Positions 37,449 to 50,200 of a stretch of 64,000 nucleotides of DNA are shown piece by piece. The DNA comes from Heterotrichella gracilis. Its lineage: Eukaryota > Sar > Xanthophyceae > Tribonematales > Xanthonemataceae. The notes below the pieces were generated by a model. That model had not been told where the DNA came from. It saw only the letters and a list, made by a program, of their open reading frames with translations, and did no database searches. A program made the position numbers and the translations under genes. Each line of letters begins with the position of its first letter. The first letter of the stretch is position 1. The stretch lies in contig JAULBX010017414.1 of assembly GCA_032358255.1 (NCBI GenBank), forward strand, positions 24,500 to 88,499, written 5' to 3'.

Positions 37449-38627
37449 GTCGGATTCCCACCGCCAAGCCAAGGGAAGGAGTGCGTTGCGAGCTCCCACA
37501 CAGCGTCAATGTTCGAAGGACAGGCTTAGAAAAGCAACAACGCTGTGATGGGCTGCTACTGGGGGTGTATGAGGCCGTGGATCGCGTGTTGAGGTATGAT
37601 GTGCCAGCCACACAAGCCTGGGCAAGCACGAGGTCCTTGCAGGCCTCGTTTCACACCAATACGAAGATGGGCTAGTCACTCTTGCCAACAAGGGACCAGT
37701 CGTCCCCTTCTCTTGCACGAAAAATACACCCGATAAGGCTGCGAGCCAGCTTTTAAACGGTGCTTCAAGCTTCAAAACGCGTTGAGTACAGCTGGCACCG
37801 TCAGAGTCTGACATAGCGGGGGAAGCAAGCTGTCCCGACCCCCACAAAAATGTGCGGAGGGGATTGAGGCTCAGGTACTGAATTTTAGCCCCCAAAACCG
37901 GGTGCTGACGCGTGGCATGGCAGGCAGGGCTGAACGAATATTAACTTATTTAGTTAAGTTGAAATAAAATACAAAATACAGATAATTAACGACCCTGTGT
38001 TTCCTTCCACTTTGCCACAGTGCATGGGCACCTGGTGGTTGGTTGGAGGCGGGGGGACAGGTTCACTGTGAATTGGCTGCTACGCAATGCAGCTTGCAAC
38101 GTTCTAGATGCAATTGGCAAGCAACAGTGTCACAGCACAAGCAAAGCAGAAGGCCAACAGGCTGCCTGCTGTGCATGAGAGCAAGGTACGTGACAGAAAT
38201 CGATTAAAGTTGCGCTGTACAATATGCCTGGACGTTGGGTTTTTCTTTTCTTTTCACTGTGCAATACTTGCATTGCTTTGTACTGACCGGCGCACACATT
38301 TGCTTTTGTATTGCCTGGCGCACACATTGCTTGATATCATAACCAGTTCTCACACAATTTTTAGCAGCTTTAGTGTGTGGGGGTGTTTTGTTTCTTTCTT
38401 TCTTTCTACTACCACCCTATCAGCACAATTTGAAGTTCTACCCGAGAAACACCCCGTGGCACAAAAGAACACTATGCGTATCACAAATTCAGCCTCTGAA
38501 GATAGGGCCCCGACTACAGTCATAAACCAAGAATCCCCTGAAACATGCTCCTTCTACAGTCACAATCGAACACGAACACCGACTACACAGTCAAAAGCCA
38601 AAATCCCTCCTCCCATCCCACCCCCCC
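37449..38627. other. Intergenic region, mannanase promoter and bromodomain gene 3' side
   Basis: I see nothing coding. The right part is the presumed 3' UTR of the bromodomain gene, with a CTTTTCTTTT tract near 38235-38260. The left part should hold the mannanase promoter. Confidence 0.4.
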
Positions 38628-38760
38628 CTACCCCGGCTTGTGCGATCGCTTGCCACTCGAACTCTTCCCCTTCCCATTGGCCGACCCCCCAGCCTTCCCC
38701 ACCCCGCCCCTGCCGCTCCCCTTGGCAGACGCAGCAGGCACCTTCCCCCTACTACTCCCC

Positions 38761-38796
<36 letters not shown>

Positions 38797-41700
38797 TGGG
38801 CTGCACTCAGGCCGGCGGTGCGCGGCAACCCCCCCGCCCGCAGCCCACCCCCTCCACCCCCCACCGCAGCCCCATCCACCACTGACCCAGGGAGCGACAG
38901 CGGGGGCATGCCCAGCTTAAGCCCCCCCGGCAACGCCTGCGAGGCCACCGCCAGCGCCCCTCCATGTGACCCCATCATGCCTAGTGCGGCCTGTAGCTGC
39001 TGCGCTTGGAGCTGCTGCAGCGCCTGTAACTGCATGCTGTGGAGCATCGCGGGGTCCGCGGCGACCCCCGGGGACAGCAGCGCGGGGACTGGGGACAGGA
39101 GCGGGTGGGCCGGCGGCGTGCTGGCCATGGCTGGGGGTAGGAAGGGCTGGGGCGGGAGGGGCGATGCCTTGGACTTGGCATTGGGCTGCGTGCGCTTTTG
39201 TGCGCCGCCTGTGGGGGAGGAGCCAGGCGGTGGGTTACAGGGATCCAAGACAGGACAGGCTGGGATTGCAGGTACTGAATTTCTGTGCATGCTGACTGAG
39301 CTTACTTCTATGCATCTGCTGTTGATGGGCCCTGTGTTGCCCATGCTGAATATAAACAATCACATTGAACGCGTACATTGAAAGTAAGAAATTGATGACT
39401 GCTGTGACATTCACGCTCATTCACTGTCGTGGCCCCTTCTACAAATTCACCATGTGCCCACCCCAAGTATCATTCGCCCTCCTCCGCACATGGCACATGG
39501 AACTCACCACATCTTACTTAATACTTTTCCTTTTCACCACTTGATGCCAGATCGCAGCTACGCAACGAACGGTTGCGCAAAGTACAACCCTAATTTTCCC
39601 TCTCCTCCCCCCCCCTCACCTGTCCACCCCATGTATCGCTTGCGCTCCTCCTCCTCGTAGGGCGCATGTCGGGCCACGTAGGCCTCATCGCATGTGTCCT
39701 CAGAGCTGGCGCTCTCGTCATCGGCGCACAGCTCCTGGATCTGGGGCGGGGGCACAGCCCGGAAACCGGTCATGGCTGCGAATGGGGGAGGGAAGGGGGG
39801 ATGTGAGCGGTGCGCGGAATGTGGGGGAATGGTGGGGGATACAGCCTGGCACCTGGTGGTGGTTGTGCGTGGTTACGGAGGGTGGAGGGCGGTGGGCGGA
39901 GTGATGGGTGGCGCACCAATTTTTACATAGTAAGAAGCAAATCGCAATACCCTACCCGCGGCATGCTCTAGCCAGGCTTCAAATGCTTGCAGGTACAATG
40001 CAAAGTGCTTGGTGCAGATTATATCAGGCAGCACGGGTGCAGATCAATGGCTGAGCACCTCATGTCAAGTACCCAATTTTTGGATTTAGGTCATGGAAAG
40101 ACCACCGTTCCCTGGCAAAGTACAGGTTGCAGCACCACAGCACGGGTATGCACGAGTGGCTAACAAAGCAAGGTGAAGCACTTACTTGCTAGCTGCATCT
40201 GCGCATTCCACGCCTTGACCGCGTGCTTGCGCTTCTGGAGCTCCTCTGTGGGCAGCTGCCTCACCTGCGGCGTGTTGATGTCCTGCACCTGGGAGGAGGT
40301 GGGCACAGAGAGGTGATGACGAGGGAATACTGGGGTCACAAGGGGTGTGTATGGGTTGGGGATGGGGCAGGCCGTCAGGCACACAGCATGAGGGTGCAGG
40401 TGGGTATCCAGGAACAGGATATGAGCAACCCCAAAATAGAGCCCCAGCTGACAAATATATGTCACTAGTGTGATGGCAAAGTGGATGGCCAAGGACAACG
40501 GCCGTGGCACTCGCTGGCAGTGCATGACGGCACGGCCATTGTGATGCGTTGAGCATATGTGCATGGCTATGCGTCCTATATACCAAGCACCCTCTTGCAT
40601 TCCATCCACCAACGCCTGCTGTTAAGACGTTGCTCCGTTTCACATCCTGCAACCAGCTACTACAGCATGCAGCCGTCACGCAACCACCACAGACACCCCC
40701 CGCCATGAACAACCCCACAAGCCCAACCCCTCCCCGCCTCACCTGCACGCGAGACGCAGCCCTGGGCGTCCCCCCGCTGTGCGGCATGCCCGTCTCGCTG
40801 AGGTCGTTGTCGCTGCGCCGCCGCTTGCCGAGCGCCGTGCCGCTGTCGGCCCGCGCGCCGCCAGGCTTGGCGGGCGGCGCCGCGCCCCTGGACGCCACCA
40901 GCCCCCGCGGCTTGGCGAGCCCCAGGCTGCGGCTGCGCAGCGCCTTGGCCCCCCGCCCCAGCTGCTTCTTGGGCGGACCGCCCTGCTGCTGCAACGACAT
41001 GAGCTGCTTGCGCAGCCCGTCCAGCTGGCGCTCCACATACTCCAGCCCCGCATGCACCCGCGCGGGCTGGCGGTCGGCGTCCACTGGGGTGGTGTTGGGG
41101 GCGGGGGCCGCGGCGTCGGTGCTGGGAGACAGCAGCTGGAAGTAGAAGGGCTGGCCCAGGGCCGCGCTGCCAAAGGCGGGCTGCTGCGCCTGCCTGTCCC
41201 GCCGGGGCGCGTCCGGTTGCTGCCTGGCGGGAGGGTGCTGCTGGTGCGCGGCCAGCATCTCCAGGTGCGCTCGGTGCTGCTCCCGCAGCTCGCGCAGGCG
41301 CAGCTCCAGCCAGCGGCCGCGCCACTCCAGCCTGCGCCGCTGCTGGTGCTTGGGGTCGGCGGTGGTGGGTGGGTGGCCCGCGTCGGCGGTGGGTGCTGGG
41401 GAGTGGAGGGGCAGGACCTCTGCGCCGGCTGTGCTCCAGTGCCCCCCAGCTGTGGCTTCAAGCTCCGGCTCTGACATTGAGCTGTAGAACTCGTCGTCTG
41501 ACAGCTCCACCGAGAGGAGGTCTGGGGCTGATGAAGGGGACCGGTGCAGGCTGTCCTGGTGCGCCAGGGGGGTGGCCAGCTTGCCTGAGGGCGTGGCGGT
41601 GCTGTGTGCCGCCATGCGCTGTGAGAACTCCTGTGCTGCCTGGTGCTCGTCTGCAGCTGCTGCCTTGGGGCCACCGGGGTGCAGGGAGTGGATTGCCTTC

Positions 41701-42539
41701 CTGCCCTCCAGCTCCGCCCCCTGGAGCAGCTTCTTGCCTGACCGCAGCATGGTGAGCGCGGCCTTGTGCACCCTGCTCCGCTTCTGGTTGTAGGTCATGG
41801 CGTTGTTGCAGATGAGCTCAAAGTCCTCCACAAAGGCACGCCAGGTGCGGTACTGCCGGCCGTGCAGCCTCTCCCGCATGTTTTTGAAGCTCATAGGCCG
41901 CGTGATGACCTCGTAGTACTTTGGGGCATCGGCCTCCGTGACGGGGAGCTCGAAAAAGCGGTCTACATCCAGCTTGCTGATGCGATCCAGGAGCGATTCC
42001 AGGACCTGCAATGGCGACGTGGCCTGAGGCTGATGTGCTGCGTGGAACGCCCCAGAAGCCAGGGCTGCGCCATCTGCCAAGGAGCCCCCGTTTGTGTGAG
42101 AGGTTGGCCGTGACTGGCCGTTGGTGGGAGTGGCGTGGTGCCTGTGGGAGGCCTTGAGGCCATGCGCACCTCCCCCCCTCCCTCCACCTCCAGCCGGCTG
42201 TTCATGAAGGCTGGAGCCTGGCGTGGTGATGAAGCATAGCCTGCTTTCCTGGCCTGACGTCCCGCGTATGAGAGGGTTGGACGCCTCCTGAGCAGGCAGC
42301 TCGCGGCCAGGGTTGTGGACTGAAACAAAAGGTGCCCCTGGCGGGTATGGCAGCGATGGCACGGATCGCAGCTGGCTGTCAAACGAAGGTTCCCGCCGCA
42401 AAATGCCTGCTGTGTTGATGACGGAGGGAACGGTGGGACTGGTGTCTGCTTTCAAGGCCCTTAACGACTGTTTCAAGGCTTCACCTGGCTTGAGAACCAC
42501 ATCCATGTGTGGTGTGGCCTCCCCATCCATGGCAACCAA
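38628..42539 (-). CDS. Bromodomain protein with C-terminal PEHE-like segment
   Basis: Four exons: 42539-40743, 40288-40186, 39775-39620, 39208-38628. They total 2637 nt, 878 aa. A bromodomain lies at about residues 178-275: FFELPV, then YYEVITRPMSF, and ICNNAMTYN with the acetyl-lysine-binding Asn, followed by a long final helix. A charged, Ala/Gln/Pro-rich region follows and ends in a basic stretch (GKRRRSDNDLSETGMPHSGG). Exons 3 and 4 encode FRAVPPPQIQELC, then SSEDTCDEAYVARH, then YEEEERKRYMGW, which resembles the PEHE domain of MSL1/NSL1 proteins that bind MYST acetyltransferases. The last exon holds a polyglutamine run and a Gly/Ser/Lys tail. It is probably a nuclear chromatin reader. 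The bromodomain is clear and the PEHE call is by pattern only. MVAMDGE is the first Met in frame; a second lies three codons on. Confidence 0.85.
38760..38795 (-). repeat. CAG microsatellite coding polyglutamine
   Basis: Eleven Gln codons on the gene strand (GCT repeats on the plus strand) within the last exon of the bromodomain gene. Confidence 0.95.
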
Positions 42540-43085
42540 CTTTCCAACGTTGCATTGGGGAAGGACACAGGAAATAGCAAAAACCAGGGACGGACGTGTA
42601 CCCCTTTAAAAAGCCTGCAACACAACCACTGCCTTGCGGGTGTGTGTCCCTCTAAATATGGGAAGGAAGCTCTTGGAAAAAAAGCCGCGTGTTTACGGTA
42701 TGAGCTCATATGATACAGCTGCAGCGCCAGACCTGGCTATATAACCACCAGGAAACCCATCACGCATGATTGGTTAGCTGTAGCCAGCGCTCGTAGAACA
42801 CTAGCCTGTTGTTCACTTCGAGTTTTTCTTTGGCCGATCAGCGACTAGGTCATAACCTGTGTGAATGTTTGGCTGGCTGCGGACTGAGCAGACATCGACG
42901 CAAAACTTCATTTGGCCCTGCTCTGCCCACGCGGAAGCTCGTGGGACTCAACCTTGACCCCAAAACTGGCACCTTACGGTCTGCAGCTGGCGTTCAGACG
43001 AGTCTGTTGTTCCTTGGTGGCAGGGCCCCCCGTTGGGCATGGCATGGCTCGGATAGCGAAAGCGCTTCGCAGCAAAGACGGAGCC
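42540..43085. promoter_or_regulatory. Bidirectional promoter, bromodomain gene and CK2 alpha
   Basis: 546 bp separate divergent start codons. A TATA-like TATATAA is at 42738-42744. The frame upstream of the CK2 start is open back to an ATG at 42912, so part may be coding. Confidence 0.5.
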
Positions 43086-44824
<1,739 letters not shown>

Positions 44825-45194
44825 GTGGTGGTTGTATTATGAGTTCTCGGGGCAGCAAGGCTTTGGAATAAGTCACAGGAGGGCCAACCATATCCAGGCC
44901 TGATATTGGCAGTATGCTAGGAGTGATCCTTCTGCATACTTGCTGACTTAGAGCAGTAGGAGGTGTGATACCTGGACTGTTTATGCAACTGGTTATCAAC
45001 CAAGACTGGCGATGCCTGGCGACGGTGATTACCACCTGTCTTGCAAGGTTGTACTGTTATCCAATCCTGTTTTTGCGTTTATGGCAAACACGTCAGGCGG
45101 GTTCCACTTCTGTTGCTTTGTGAGCGCAAGCTTGGCAAGCACTGCCGTGCTCTAGGAAATGTATGCGGTTGTAATTCTGGTGTTACAGTGTCAG
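44825..45194. other. Convergent 3' region of CK2 alpha and CAF1
   Basis: 370 bp separate the two stop codons. A TGTAA, the usual green algal poly(A) signal, is at 45170-45174 on the plus strand for CK2, only about 20 bp from the CAF1 stop. The two 3' UTRs probably overlap. Confidence 0.55.
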
Positions 45195-46544
45195 TCAGTC
45201 ATTGTTAGCAAGTTCGTTGTTGCCATCAACCCCGAGCCCATACAGGACACCCTTGTGGGGTTCCACGCCGTTGCTGAAGAAGGTGTGTGCGAGCTTGGAA
45301 AAGGTCAAAGAGGTCAGCAAGCTGTCTGATCCAGCCTGCAAAAGTGGGCGTTGTAAGAATTAGCACACAGATACATAGGCCGTAGGCGCAGGCCAGCATA
45401 CAGGCAAGCCATAGTCTGGTGCATTTACCGACAGCAACACAGCCCTTACCTGGTGTTGTGGCCCGATGCGTTCCACGTCAAGGGTCTCTGCCAGTTTATT
45501 CAACCCGCCGTGCAAGTTGCTGCAGAACTTCATGAGGTACTTCATGTCATAGATGTTGGGGAAGTAAATCTGCAGCAAAGCGGCCAGTTACAAATAGCTG
45601 TAGCTCTGAGCACTCTACCAGAACAAACAAGGAAGGAAAAAAGTTAGGCAAGGAACAAGGCCTGTCACTCACCCGTAGCAGTTCAAAGAACTCTGCTTCG
45701 CTCTCAGGGAGAGTTGCACAGGTCAGCACTTTGAGTAGGTACCCAAAGTCATACCCGCTGTGGAAGGTTATCCACCGCACCTGCACACAGGGATGGGCTG
45801 GTCAGGGACCCTGCTTCCACCTATTTGCTCGTATGCAGGGCAACCTGAACGCTAACATGGGTTGTGAGAAGAAGCAGGCAACTGCCCACCTCGTCATTGA
45901 GCACCACCCCTGAGGACATCAGCAGCTCCCCAAACCTCTGCACATCAATCCCTCGTTGCTCGGTGACAGCAAAGTCAATCCCTGACTGCTTGAGCAACTC
46001 GATGCTGTCTGCTGCGAACATGTCCTCTGACATCCTGAACTCCCTGCACAAGGTGGCCAAAAGCATGACCATCCGTGGGCAAGGTAGGGCACACAGAGTA
46101 TGGTGGGTGTATGATACCAGGGCCCGTGCAGTACCTGAAGTTGAACTGCCAGACGCACAGCTCCCCATTGCAGACAGGAAGGTTCCCCTTGTCGTCAGTG
46201 AACGTCAGGCCTAGCTGTATCAGCTTCAGCAGGTTGACGTTGCACCTGCACAGGCACCAGGGGTGCTCAACTAACCACTCGAGGCACGGCTTGGGTTGTC
46301 ACCACCACGGCAGCTGGGGCAGCAGTTACCTCAGCGTCTGGTAGTGGAATTCACCACTGTTCTTGAAGTTCCCGACTGGCCGTGCCACCACCCCTGGAAA
46401 CTCTGTGTCCATAGCCAGGAAGGGGTACTCGTCCACGATATTGCGGATTATCTGCATCTCCTCCTCCAGGTTGTCCTGCCATACTTCACGAACCCGCAAC
46501 ACTTCGCCGTCGCGAGTTGTGGAAGTGAGACCCTCAACCACCAT
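45195..46544 (-). CDS. CAF1: CAF1/POP2 catalytic subunit of the CCR4-NOT deadenylase
   Basis: Six exons: 46544-46330, 46245-46135, 46043-45890, 45780-45673, 45569-45450, 45335-45195. They total 849 nt, 282 aa, normal for the family. The RNase D-type DEDD fold is intact: MDTEFPG near the start, [35 protein letters not shown] and AGSDSLLT with the last metal-binding Asp. The N-terminus [12 protein letters not shown] is family-typical. CAF1 shortens mRNA poly(A) tails from the 3' end in the cytoplasm. The start is chosen at MVVEGL. An upstream in-frame Met at 46571 and a possible 5' exon near 46786-46830 are alternatives. Introns are 84-114 bp and contain no exon copies. Confidence 0.95.
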
Positions 46545-47242
46545 CAGCCATACACGGCCAGCAGCAAACACTCGTCCTCAAAGCGCTCATGCATAAGCAA
46601 CGTGCAACATGCTAGGCACAGGGACACACCACCCCCAAATTTGCTCAGCAGTCCCCTAATGTCACACCACAGCAACGGAACGATAGTTCTAAGCACACTT
46701 GTGAGACGGAAGAGTGAGCATGTACCTCCTAATCAGGTCTTCTTGTTTACAACTTTCTCTCAGGCTTACAACTTTTGAGGGTTGGTTATCTCCCCGATTG
46801 GATTTCCTGCAGTACTCCACCTGGTCCATTGCAGTGGCAAAATTCAAACACCGAGTTTAAACGAACGCTCGACACGAACAGCGAACAACGCCCCGCTGCC
46901 CAGTTCAGTAATAACCTAAGTGGCCTGCTGCGTGTTGGAACTGCGTGAGAGCACCTTGCACACGAGCTGCTGCAGAAACGTTCGAAGCACCCAATGCATG
47001 CGTGACCCAACTTGCTTCAAACTCTAAGCAGGCCACGCTCCAGCCTTTGTGGTGGTTTTGTTGACGCAGTCATACCCTCTGAGTATTTATAGGGCTGTCT
47101 TAACTCAAAACTCACGGACGGCAGTCAGTAAAGGCAGCAGCCCTAGTACCAGCCCCGTTCTAGGACAGGTGTTCATATCTTGGAAGAGGGAAGCAGGATG
47201 CGTGACCACACAGGGAGCAAAGTTTAGACCCACTTGCTGCAA
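46545..47242. promoter_or_regulatory. Divergent promoter, CAF1 and DNA polymerase epsilon
   Basis: About 700 bp between the start codons. TATTTATA at 47084-47091 precedes the polymerase ATG by about 155 bp and may be its TATA element. Confidence 0.4.
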
Positions 47243-50200
47243 ATGTCGGGACGCGGCAGAGGATCCAACGGCTTCTCAGGCAGGGGGTCAGGAAGGCCTT
47301 CCTCGCTTGGGCCCAGTGCCAGGTACGACACCATCACACCCGAGGCTGACCCAGAAAAGGATAGGGGGAAGGAAAAGGAAGTGAATTGTTGTTCTGCCAT
47401 CCTTTTGTGTGTTGTGCATATGGGTTGTTGCGCAGCTGCTGCAGGTTGGCCTGGTGAGCGAACATTGCCAGTGCATGCATTGAGGTGGTGCAGGGCCACC
47501 TTACGTGTGGTAGCCACCTGCTCTCCTGCTACAGTGTATATGTTGTGCTGTTGCTCCCCTATCCCTGGTCTAGCTTGATTACTCTGCCCATAGGCCGGCC
47601 TCGATGGCGGACCCTGCTAGTATGGCACCCTGTATAGTTCAAGATGCGCAACCACCAGTGGTTGACACTTCCCGAATGCCGAGGCACAGCCCAGTGATTG
47701 GCACCCACTACACGAGTCTACACAATGTGGCAACTCCCTGCTGTGTTTTCAAAAGTGGGTTATGCGCTCGCTCACACAGACCCTTATCGTCCAACTGCTG
47801 ACTGTTGTTGTGCTGGCAGGGATGACGGTGGGGGCAGGGGTGGTGGGGGCTTCAGGGGGCGCGGGGGTGGCAAGAAGGTGCTCAACCGCGGCCTCAACAA
47901 CGGCAACTTCATCAAGAAGCGGCAGGAAGGGGGCGGCGGGTGGGGGGGCCAGTCCAACACCGACCACGCCAAACTGCAGGTATGGTGCAGCCCACATGGG
48001 TAGCTGCTATCCCTGGCTGTACTCCTGTCTGCATAGGCGGCCTGAAGTTTCTGACGCCTAGTGGCTGGCGTGTTGCCTGAAGCCCACCCTGCACCTTACT
48101 GGGAGCGCTTTGTGCCGAGTGGAGCGCAACCTACGCACCTCCACTCTCCCAGCGGCCCCGAGCCTAGGCTTGCACCCCTCAGCAATCGCGAACAGTCCGC
48201 ATGGCATGGGCCGCCTTGCTTTACGCTTGGAGGACTGCTCAGCATGCAACGCTGGCTTGTTGTGTGCAAGAGTATTGTCTTGTCAAGATGGTTCCTGTGG
48301 TTCTTTGAATTTTAACGTGTGTCTCCCTTTTCTCAGGCTGAGCAGGACAAGCTCGAGGCGTCCCTGGGATGGGAGCTGTTCAGCGAAGGGGAGGACCGGC
48401 TGGGCTGGCTCATGAACCTAAACACGGTACGTGGACCTGCTGCTTAGGGTCTAGGAGTTAGGGTTTTGGGTATAGGGCGGTTGAGGGTATAGGGTCAAGA
48501 AAAATGGAAGCAGTAGCAGCAGCATCGCTACCATCACCACCACCACCATGCTTACAGCAGGTCACCACACGTACATTGCACAAGACCCACCTTGCCACAC
48601 ACCCCCAGCCATCCACATGGCGTGCACCACCCACCACCACCCCTACCCACCCACCCTCCCACTCACCCACGCAGACCAACATCCACGACGCCGAGAGCGG
48701 GCAGTGGATGAGCGGCGTGGCGGCCTACTTCATGTGCCAGGATGGGCGCATGTTCAAGGCGCGCTTCCCCTACGCGCCCTACTTCTACCTGCACACCCGC
48801 CCCGGGTGCGAGGGCGAGGTGGACGCCTACCTGCGCAGGAAGTATGAGAGCAACATCAAGGATGTGGAGGTGGTGGCGAGGGAGGACCTGGACCTGGTGA
48901 GGGTGGTAGGGAATGGGGGAAAATTGGGGGGCTGGAGTACTGCAATAATATTCTATTATTATCACTTTTATTATTATTGTTATCATCTTCGTTATTACAT
49001 GCATTCCGGCACAAAGGCAGATCGGCAATCAGCCTTGCACAAGCTTGCGCCATTGTAATGGATCAAGGCGTATAATGCAGCTACACATACATTGGAAAGC
49101 AGGCTTTAGCCACCGCATAAGCAACGGGGGACACCCTCATCAACCCCCACCCCCCCCCACACCCTCTCCCACCTCCCCAACCGCCCACCGATGTCTCCCA
49201 CCCCCACCCCTCGCAGGAGAATCACCTGTCTGGCCTCAAGCGCACGCTGCTCAAGGTCAGCTTCTGGAACGTGCAGCAGCTGATGAACGTCAAGAACGAG
49301 ATGATGCAGGTGGTGGTGCGCAACAGGGCAGAGGCAGCCAGCAGGGAACTGGTGGATGCGGCCGGGGGTGGGGATCCCCGCCAGGGCGGGGGCCGCATGC
49401 GCGATGTGCTGGAGGCCATCGTGGACATGCGCGAGTACGATGTGCCCTACCACGTGCGCTTCCAGACCGACGTGGATGTGCGGTGCGGGCACTGGTTCAC
49501 TGTGCGGGCCAAGGTGAGCGGCGAGGAGGGTTTAGGGTTTAGGGTCAGAGTTTCCGACCCTATGCAGGGTGATGTGCGCTTGCGGGTTGAGGGTAGAACC
49601 TATTGTGGTCATGTGAAAGTGTGATGTGCATATCCTCACATGCAGTTCCAGACCGGCATGGATATGCGGGTACTAGACATCCCATCCCATGAGTACCACC
49701 ACCCGCACTCACTCCTACACCAACACACCCCACACCCACCATAATGGAATTCCCAATGTGCACCATCGTCACCTGCTCAACCCCCTTCTCCCCCCCTCTG
49801 AACCCTACAGGAGGGTGTCCTTAGCCTGGAGCAGCGCGCCGACCTGGTGCAGCGAGCTGAGCCGCGCATCTGCGCCTTTGACATTGAGACAACCAAGCTG
49901 CCACTGCAGTTCCCAAACGCGGAGTACGACCAGGTAGGGGATGGTAGAGAACTGGGAGGGTCATCCTCACCTCTCCACTTGCCTCTGCGACTATTGTATC
50001 CCCAAAAAGCCCCAATACCCCTCAGGGTGTTGATGATCTATTACATGCATGACAGCTGGGCCTTCCTCATCATACACCACAAAACCTTTTTGCCCAAACC
50101 CTCAAACCCTACACTCCCTCCCCTGCAGGTTTTCATGATCTCCTACATGCTTGACCGCCAGGGCTTCCTCATCATCAACAGGGAGGTGGTGTCGCAGGAC

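Noticed and set aside
38108-39381. Two long plus-strand open frames (270 and 278 codons)
   Set aside because: They are antisense to the last exon and 3' region of the bromodomain gene. The minus strand has clear motifs and splice junctions, while these are Pro/Cys/Ala-rich shadows of GC-rich sequence.
40549-41755. Plus-strand open frames of 128-231 codons
   Set aside because: Antisense shadows of the long bromodomain exon 1. No motif is present.
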